Assembly: GCA_023974075.1 (NCBI GenBank)
Contig: CM043785.1
Span: forward strand, 20,529,169 to 20,593,168
DNA length: 64,000 nucleotides
Source of the DNA: Chaenocephalus aceratus
Taxonomy: Eukaryota > Chordata > Actinopteri > Perciformes > Channichthyidae
Direction: 5' to 3'
In this document: in pieces, positions 56,955-64,000 of the stretch
How the letters are laid out: every line of letters begins with the position of its first letter
Numbering within the stretch: position 1 is the stretch's first letter
Made by a program: the position numbers and the translations under genes
The notes under the pieces: model-generated
Told to the model about the DNA's origin: nothing
What the model saw: the letters and a program-made list of their open reading frames with translations, nothing else
The model's database searches: none

Positions 56955-59900
56955 CGTGATGACAAAAATCCCCTCACTTTAACAATTTAGTCGTTTGTTA
57001 CACTGATAAATTATTCCAGTGATAGTTTGCTAATGATCCTTGAGCTTAGATTTCTCACCAAGACGAATGCAGTAAATACCTTCTCACAAACATGCAAACA
57101 GTGCTGTTTTATGCCTTAATGTTTTTATGTTGTTGCAGTTTTGGCACTTACATCTTATCACAGCTTGTGTTCAAAGAACAATGTATTACTTACAAACAAC
57201 ACATGTAATTAAGAAGCACCAGTCCATCCAGACAGCTGCTCAGCCTATTAGTTTATAGGATTGCCATTGTCCGCTGTTAAAATCTACTCAAGTCTGTGTG
57301 ATGTATAAGAAAACCATCACAAACACTCCAGCAGTGTTTTTCCTTTAGTATCTCCACTCAGTGAATTTATTTTGTGTTGAAGCTTAAGAGAAACTCCTGC
57401 TGTTTTCACTGATATCTCTCCTCTTCCTTTCAGAATTTCTGATCCACTATAACCGCTTTTTTGTGCGTCATCATTTAAGTTATAGCCCCACTTGAGCTGG
57501 AAGAGGTAACTACTGACTTGTAGAAAATATCTGTTCTGACAGTGATAAAATATACTGGACACATATTATGGAAATTGTATATAGAATAATTTATACTGTG
57601 GGGCATTTCGGCTGCTTTATTGCATCAAATGTGCTATGGTGGATTAACACATAGAGCTTAAAGGTCTCATTGTGGTTAAGATTAGGTTTAAGTTTAAACA
57701 TGATCAATTTAGTTATGCTAAAAATAAAAACTGAATTGAGAGAGAGAAAACTCACGTTATCATAACTGAGAAATTGATCAGGGGTTGTTGAATTTATCAT
57801 CAAATGTACTATCCCAACCACAACACTGCTACGTTCATTGACTGCAATGTTTAAACAACCTTTTTCTAGTCTATGTCTACTCTATCTTTCTGTCATAGAA
57901 GCTTATTGGAATTGTAGAACATGGTTTTCATTTACTAAAGTTCATGAGATCAATGCAGTTCTGTTTGACACCTCAGCCATCTCTGGGTTATCAGTAGCTT
58001 GCTCCAGTGGAGGTTAGTGCCCTATTATCATGAGGGAGAAGGTGCAAGGCCACGCTTTGCCTCAGCTGGAGGTAAAGGGAACCACAATCTGGCTTTAATA
58101 GCTGATAATAACAGAAAAAGATTGAAGTATTCTCATGTCGATTCACAGATACCAGGTTTGGCTTGTGTGTGCTAGAGAAACCCATTGAATGAGAAGTATA
58201 ATTGGCTAATGGCTCTGCAGGATCCAGTACGGCATAGAAAGGTAATTGGATGATATGACTTTGAAAGTAGCTGTAATTGACTAACATCAGAAGTGCAGCT
58301 TAGGTCATTCACATGGTAATTGTTAGCTTTGACTTTAGAGGCACTGGCAGGGGGCAGAAACTAATTAGCTTAAGGCACTATAGAACCCCAGGTGTGCTCA
58401 TAACCTGGTCAACAATTTCAGTACAAAGATTGGAAAATAGATTGGAAAGGTTTTTAATTGGCTCAAGTCCTATTCCATTCAAGGTACAGTACGACAATAT
58501 CGACTATCCTTTGTGAGGAACAACAATGTTTTGTTCCACTTTAACATCAATAGTGTGTCCCCATAGACTTAAGATACCTATCCCACACAGTCTTAGTTTC
58601 AGAACAGGGATGTCTTGTCATTGGTCCAAATAGTTTTTCATCCAAATGTCAAGAGTTAACCATGTGAGTCCAATCTGTTTTGTATACTTGTGAAGAAGTC
58701 CCACACGTTCGACAAAAATTAACCTTGATGCACACTGTTAACAATCCATGGTTTAGATTTTCTTCAACACACTTTGGCAAAACACAGAAATATATCACAT
58801 CTTCTTTTATAAATTAGGATCAAAAGGGATTGCCATTTAAACACAGTACTGAAGATCACTGGTAGACAATTCTCACTCACTAAAGATACTTTTTCAGGTC
58901 AAACCCGTGGAGATTACCTGCATTAAATATAACAATGCACTCACTTACCGAGAGTTTTAGTGCTTCATATATTTAAGACTTCTAACCTAACTTTCCTTAG
59001 ACTGTTTGAGTTAAGACGATATTAATACCTGACTCTAAACTCTAAACTGTCCTCTTGATTAACATGCTCTGTATCAAATTGGGAGCGGTGTTTATGTTTT
59101 GAAGTGTTTCTGATTTAACACTTTAGAAAAGCACACTTAGGATTTAAACTGTGCGATGAAGGCTAGGGAGGGGGGCGTGTCGTTCTCAAATGAATTGTGT
59201 TCTTCCAACACGTGTAGGAGGTTTGTTATTTACCTTTTTTTCCAGTAACAATTCCCTAATCCAACTTTATATCATGTGTTATGGGGTAATGATATAAAGA
59301 TAAGTATTAGCATACTGCAAATCTCTGTTGTAACAAATTAAGATGTAGTTCATTACCAGTGCTGTTCAACAATATTTCCTCGGATGCCGACAGTTTATAG
59401 GAGAACTAATTTATACAGCAAAACAGACAGGAGACAAGATAGAAAATAGACAATTGATAGACAGCACAAACATATCGGGAAAATTATTATAGAAAAACAT
59501 GGATTTTAGGATGCTTTTTGACAGGCTGTTGTTTCGGGATCACCCATTTGTTTACAGCTTGGATCTTGGAGAATTGTCTCTGCTCCGAGCACTTTGGATT
59601 TTTTATTGGCCACAAATATAGGTAATCTTCTCCCGGTGTTTTTTACTTCTATACACAGAGGTCAGCAAGCCATAAAATAACCTGTCTATCACAAATCAGA
59701 CACATTACTCTGGAAAGAGAAATATTTCATTTATACAATAGAATTTGACCTACAGTATGACCAGCGCGCAGGTGTTGAGAGCTGTGTATTGTGTCCAGGA
59801 AATAGACCTCAGGGAAGCAAAGACATTTGAAGTTGTTGGCAGGAAGGCCGCTGGCTAGAGGCGAAATATGGTTACTGCTATTGTTTATCCATAGTGTAGA

Positions 59901-60708
59901 ATAAGATAAGAGAGATTAGATCAGTGGCTGGATAGAAGGATGGATGGAGTAAACAAGTGTTTTAATTACGCTTCACTTGAGGAACCCAGGTATGTGCTCA
60001 GTTAAGGTATCAGCTGTGTTATACTGTCAGGGAAATGGTAAATGGTGCATTATGTACAATTGTACAATTTGGTAATGTTCTGGTTCTGCATGTGTCCAAA
60101 GTAGTTGTTGCTACAACATGCGTTCCCCCTCAAACATTGTTTTATTCACCTTTTGTAATTCAAATCCAATCTTTCATTAGTACAAATTTAGGGAAATGAA
60201 ATTCGACACCAATGTCACCCATATGTGTTTTTACTTATGTTGACTGGTCACGCCTCTTCTGAGGACTGTTGTGTGTGTTGTATGTGTGTGTTTAGACATA
60301 ATACTCTACTTGTTATGGTTGGACAGCATACACCTTTATAATTCTTGTTAGTTCACCCAGTTTCAGTTACTCTGGGACTTTCAGCATAGCTCTGCGAAAT
60401 ACCAACATCAACCCAGGCCTAATTAGCTGCATTAAGTGAGAACACCTGTGAAAATGTGCAGGACATTAGACAACAATAGCACTAGCAGTGGCTACCGTCA
60501 GCAATCTGGCCAGGAAATGTGTTTATGTATGTGTGTGGGTGTTATGACCTGAGACCAGTGGGAAGTAAAGGCCATATGTTCACAAGGCAGAAACCCAGAA
60601 CCAAAGGCCCACAAGCTCTCTCCATCATTGGTTTGAGTGCCCATGTACTTCATTTGTCTGCCATAAGTTTGCCAAAAACTTCCTTACAAGCAAAACCAGT
60701 GCAGTTAA

Positions 60709-60712
<4 letters not shown>
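56955..60712. other. No feature recognised
   Basis: AT-rich, no tandem arrays, no recognised repeats or domains. It could be intronic or intergenic host DNA. Confidence 0.5.

Positions 60713-60774
<62 letters not shown>
60713..60774. repeat. GT microsatellite
   Basis: About 31 GT units ending in GAGAGAAAGAGA. Confidence 0.98.
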
Positions 60775-60776
<2 letters not shown>

Positions 60777-60822
60777 AGAAAGAGATAGAGTGAGAATGAG
60801 CTGGCTAATCCCTTTCACTTAG

Positions 60823-60996
60823 CAGCAGAGTGTCATTGACTGTCATTGACAACAAAGCAGATACCCCAGGCCACCGCACTCTTCCCTCGGTGGCTGATGT
60901 ACACACCAACTGTAACAACAACAACAACGACATCAAGCTGCTCTCGCTCTCTGAGCCTGTCAAGAACAGCTACTGGAGGGCATTCCCACTGCCAAG
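60823..60996 (+). CDS. Possible host exon, gene unknown
   Basis: After an acceptor-like CCCTTTCACTTAG, one frame is open for 57 codons with normal protein composition: VSLTVIDNKADTPGHRTLPS, VADVHTNCNNNNND, IKLLSLSEPVKNSYWRAFPL. It ends at CCAAG|GTGACT, a usable donor, just before an in-frame TGA. The exon phases are consistent. The Asn run comes from an AAC microsatellite. I do not recognise the protein, and an ORF of this length can occur by chance. Confidence 0.3.
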
Positions 60997-61019
60997 GTGA
61001 CTTCTGCAGGCTGTGTGTA

Positions 61020-61024
<5 letters not shown>

Positions 61025-61055
<31 letters not shown>
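61025..61055. repeat. GT microsatellite
   Basis: About 15 GT units. Confidence 0.95.
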
Positions 61056-61056
<1 letters not shown>

Positions 61057-61205
61057 TGTGTTAGTTGTGGGCATAATAATGGGAAAATCAAATCTTCTGT
61101 TCTGATGGAAAACGCTCCATCGCTGATCTACTTTATCCTTGATGATGTACCATAACTATTACTGGATGGCTGCTTCCAATTCCTGTAAAACCCCAAAACA
61201 TGAAC

Positions 61206-61230
61206 GTGTGTGGGTGTGTGTGTATGTGTG

Positions 61231-61287
<57 letters not shown>
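61206..61287. repeat. GT microsatellite, compound
   Basis: An imperfect GT tract from 61206, then a pure run of about 27 units to 61287. Confidence 0.95.
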
Positions 61288-61288
<1 letters not shown>

Positions 61289-62379
61289 ATAAATTGACAA
61301 CGACAGATTAGGTTGAAACATAAATGAACTCACAGCAGTTCCTTGATTTCATTAATTACTTTATACTTTTATTATGAATTGCTCTATCACTTTTCTAGCC
61401 ATCAGTCTATTAATTATAGATGCATTTTGAGAATGTTTGCAGTTGGAATATCTAGCTAATATGTGTCCAACTACAAGCGGAAGTAGTACCATTGACACAG
61501 TTATGACTCATTTAATGACTAATTACCTTTTGGGGTTCCAGCAAGTAAATTAAGGTTATTTATTTTAGCAGGGATATTTTGCATTGTGTCAAATATCTGA
61601 TGTCTAGCAACCAGTGTAAAGTTACCATATATGCACATTTTAATTCACATGTAAAACAAAAAAAATATCAAATGAGATGAAACAGCTGCGAGAAAAAGAG
61701 GGTGCAACGAAATGATATAATAAAAGTGTCAAACCTCAGATTAAAAAAGCAATGTGTAAATGAGGTATCTCTGTTTGTGTGATCAATCAATCAATGTTTA
61801 TTTATATAGCCCAATATCACAAATGTTACATTTGTCTCAGTGGTCTTCACAGTGTGTACAGAATATCAGTATGACAATACGACACCCTCTGTCCTTAGAC
61901 CCTCACATCGTACAAGGAAAAACTTCCGAAGAAAACCCAGTTTAAAGGGAAAAATGGGAGAAACCTCAGGAAGAGCAACAGAGGAGGGATCCCTCTCCCA
62001 GGACAGACAGACGTGCAATAGATGCCGTGTGTAAATTGAAAAGATAATACATTTGCAACATAGGTAGTACAAATGTTTGGAAATGCATGTGTGTATAATA
62101 GGAAGATGAATCCACGAGGATATCCATCCAGGACCGATGATCCAGGACCACAGCCACTACTCAAGATCCAGCGCTCGCGATCCAGGACACAGGACCGCAG
62201 GATCATCCATGACTCCGGATCCCAGCGTATATAGACACCAAAAAGAAAGACATTTGGGGAATCTGGGTTAATCGGAACATGAGAGTACACAGGTACAGAC
62301 AGAGAGAAGGAAGAAGTAAGATGTCCCCCGACAAACTAAGCCTATATCAGCAAAACTAGGGGCTGAATCTAATCAGCCC

Positions 62380-64000
62380 TAACTATAAGCTTTATCAAAA
62401 AGGAAGGTCTTAAGCGCACTCTTAAACACGGATAGGGTGTCTGCCGCCCGAACACAAACTAGAAGCTGATTCCACAAATGTGGAGCTTGATAAGAAAAGG
62501 CTCTGGCTCCCATTGTACTTTTATGCCCCTTTCACACCAGCGCCTTTCAGCTCCGGCTCGGAGCTAGAGCCTGAAAAGCGCCGGGTTTTCCTGTTCACAC
62601 CGCAGCGGCGCCGGCTCTTAGCTCCGGAATCCGCTTCATTTCCAGCTCCAAAAATTGTCGGTCTAGAGGCAAGAGCTTCGGAGCTAAGAGGCGACGTCGC
62701 TTACGTCTCTCTTACGTCGAGGCGTGCAGGAAACTAAACCCACCTCCCCTGAACATGGGTCAACTGTTATGCCTGCCTACAAGCAGTAGTGCTTATAAAC
62801 ACACTTTATAAAGTCAGGCAACACTAACCAGGCTTCGTGTGATTCTGTTTATTTGTACCTTACTTTGACCATCCGTTCACTGTTATCGATCATTCTGGCA
62901 GACGTGTTGTTTTGTATTATTGCAGCTATCGGATGCAAGTAGTCAGTTTAGCTTCGGTTGCTATGCTAACATCACCCGTTTTTATACCAGAGAAAACTTT
63001 CATAACAGCGTTGTGATACCAAACAGCGTCAATTCAGACTGACACACATTCACTTAGGCTAAGGGGAACTGGGGATATGCATCAGCTGCTTGTGTGAGTC
63101 GGACAGTGAATACTTTAGAGCGGCCGCTGCAGCGTGAGCTAACGGGAGAATAAACTCCCGTGGAAGAGTAGCCAATACTGCAGCGGTCGGTAAATGCTGC
63201 AGAAAACACATTAATAAACAATGAACCACGGCACTCTGGAGAAAAGCATAAGGTTGGAGAAGTCGTTATTCAATTTACTCTGGCTTCGTGTGATTAAAAG
63301 CAACACGATCATCGACCCGACGCAGTTGTTGTTGTTGTTGTGAGCGCTGTAATGGCTGCCGTTGGGGAGCAAATCAGCGATGTAAACGGTGACATCATGA
63401 CGCAGCAGGGGCAGCTCTGGGGCGCCAGTGGGCGGTGTGTACAGAGCGGGAGCTGAAAAGGGAAACCGGAGCTGAACCAGAAAAGCTCCCGCTCGGAGCT
63501 AGAAAGGGAAAAGCGCTGGTGTGAAAGCCGCATTAGAGATTCTAGGAACAACCAACAACCCTGCATTCTTGGAACGCAATGCCCTAGTAGGACAGTAGGG
63601 TATAATGAGTTATTTAAGGTAAGATGGCGCCTGCCCATTAAGGGCTTTGTAGGCGAGAAGAAGAATTTTAAATTCTATCCTGTGTTCTATAGGGAGCTGT
63701 TCTGGCTGTAAGGCAGCCAGAACAGGAGTAATGTGGTCCCTTTTCCTAACTCTGGTTAGTACACGAGCCGCAGCATTTTGAATCAGCTGAAGCGACTTGA
63801 CTGACTTCTTGGTACTCCCTGATAATAAAGAGTTACAATAATCCAGCCTAGAAGTAACAAATGCATGGACTAGTTTCTCTGCATCGTTTTGAGGCAAGAT
63901 ATGCCTGATTTTTGCAATGTTACGTAGATGGAAGTAGGCGGTCCTTGAAATTGATTTGATGTGGGCGTTAAAGGATAAATCCTGATCAAATATAACACCA
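62380..64000 (-). pseudogene. LINE ORF2 C-terminal half, split by a MITE
   Basis: Minus-strand reading from 64000 gives ISRTAYFHLRNIAKI, AEKLVHAFVTSRLDYCNSLL, LQLIQNAAARVLT and LLLAYKALNGQAPSYLK, then a stop at 63610, with related sequence to 63536. After the insertion, FSYQAPHLWNQL and ADTLSVFKSALKTFLF appear at 62380-62520. This is the region after the catalytic core in L2-type polymerases. The catalytic part lies outside the window. Confidence 0.85.
62524..63532. mobile_element. Harbinger-type MITE with TTA duplication
   Basis: The ends TGCCCCTTTCACACCAGCGC / GCGCTGGTGTGAAAGCCGCA are inverted with two mismatches and flanked by TTA at 62521-62523 and 63533-63535, the usual 3-bp target of PIF/Harbinger. 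Subterminal GCTCCGGCTCGGAGCT and GCTCGGAGCT blocks add to the inverted structure. No transposase is present in 1009 bp. Confidence 0.9.

Larger units (their letters stand above)
61781..64000 (-). mobile_element. L2-like LINE, 3' portion, running off the window
   Basis: The 3' end is at 61781 with a TTGA-repeat tail (GATCAATCAATCAATGTTTA on +). The 3' UTR runs to about 62330 and ORF2 C-terminal sequence lies at 62380-62520 and 63536-64000. The two ORF parts are separated by the 62524-63532 MITE. Confidence 0.88.

Noticed and set aside
62480..62737. 85-codon frame at the MITE end
   Set aside because: It starts in LINE sequence and crosses the Harbinger-type terminal repeat, so it is not a gene.

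Overview
The window looks like a teleost fish chromosome segment that is almost entirely transposable-element and satellite DNA. The evidence is long GT/CA microsatellites, introns with vertebrate splice signals, TTAGGG repeats, and many element families I know from fish: Ty3/Gypsy with a fish-type integrase, L2/CR1-like LINE tails, a Tx1-like LINE, hAT, piggyBac and Harbinger MITEs, and a Tc1 end. I recognise no intact host protein gene. One short possible host exon lies at 60823-60996.

Left third (1-21471): a Ty3/Gypsy pol locus on the + strand carries its RNase H remnant at 2434-2924 and its integrase at 19980-21052. Between them sits a 17-kb LTR element on the minus strand (2925-19979) with a 4-bp target duplication (AGCT), a tRNA-Trp-type primer-binding site and a polypurine tract. 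It reads as an old endogenous-retrovirus-like insertion. Its left LTR is split by a 2.2-kb piggyBac-type element with TTAA duplications. Its interior holds a 7-kb block of tandem repeats: a G-run repeat, duplicated tRNA-like units, a 691-bp higher-order repeat, and a 59-bp satellite with two TTAGGG arrays inside it. On the left edge (1-2433) is the 3' end of a second Gypsy-like element whose gag-like coding region is built from 12-, 60- and 45-bp minisatellites.

Middle (21472-35519): a Tc1 end, a head-to-head telomere-like hairpin (23437-23683), a decayed minus-strand LINE (24294-28031) split by a solo LTR, a hAT element with a LINE tail inside it (29588-30905), and a 3.4-kb fold-back element with 0.8-kb arms and an 8-bp duplication (31287-34732).

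Right-middle (35520-44590): a second copy of the minisatellite-gag Gypsy element. Its 5' LTR is split by a 6.7-kb Tx1-like LINE, whose 5' region is in turn split by a 911-bp hAT MITE, a three-level nest with readable target duplications. The LINE has a TAATG stop/start overlap between ORF1 and ORF2, but both ORFs are broken.

Right (44593-64000): the left end of a DNA transposon carrying exon 1 of a SWIM-type protein, a 173-bp exact repeat pair, an 18-bp minisatellite, a hAT element containing a MITE, LINE fragments, a second copy of the fold-back family (52169-55041), a 377-bp hAT MITE, several kb of AT-rich DNA with no recognised content, long GT microsatellites, and an L2-like LINE (61781-64000, minus, running off the window) split by a Harbinger-type MITE. 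Nothing here forms an operon or pathway. The content is a record of successive insertions whose order can be read from nesting and target duplications.
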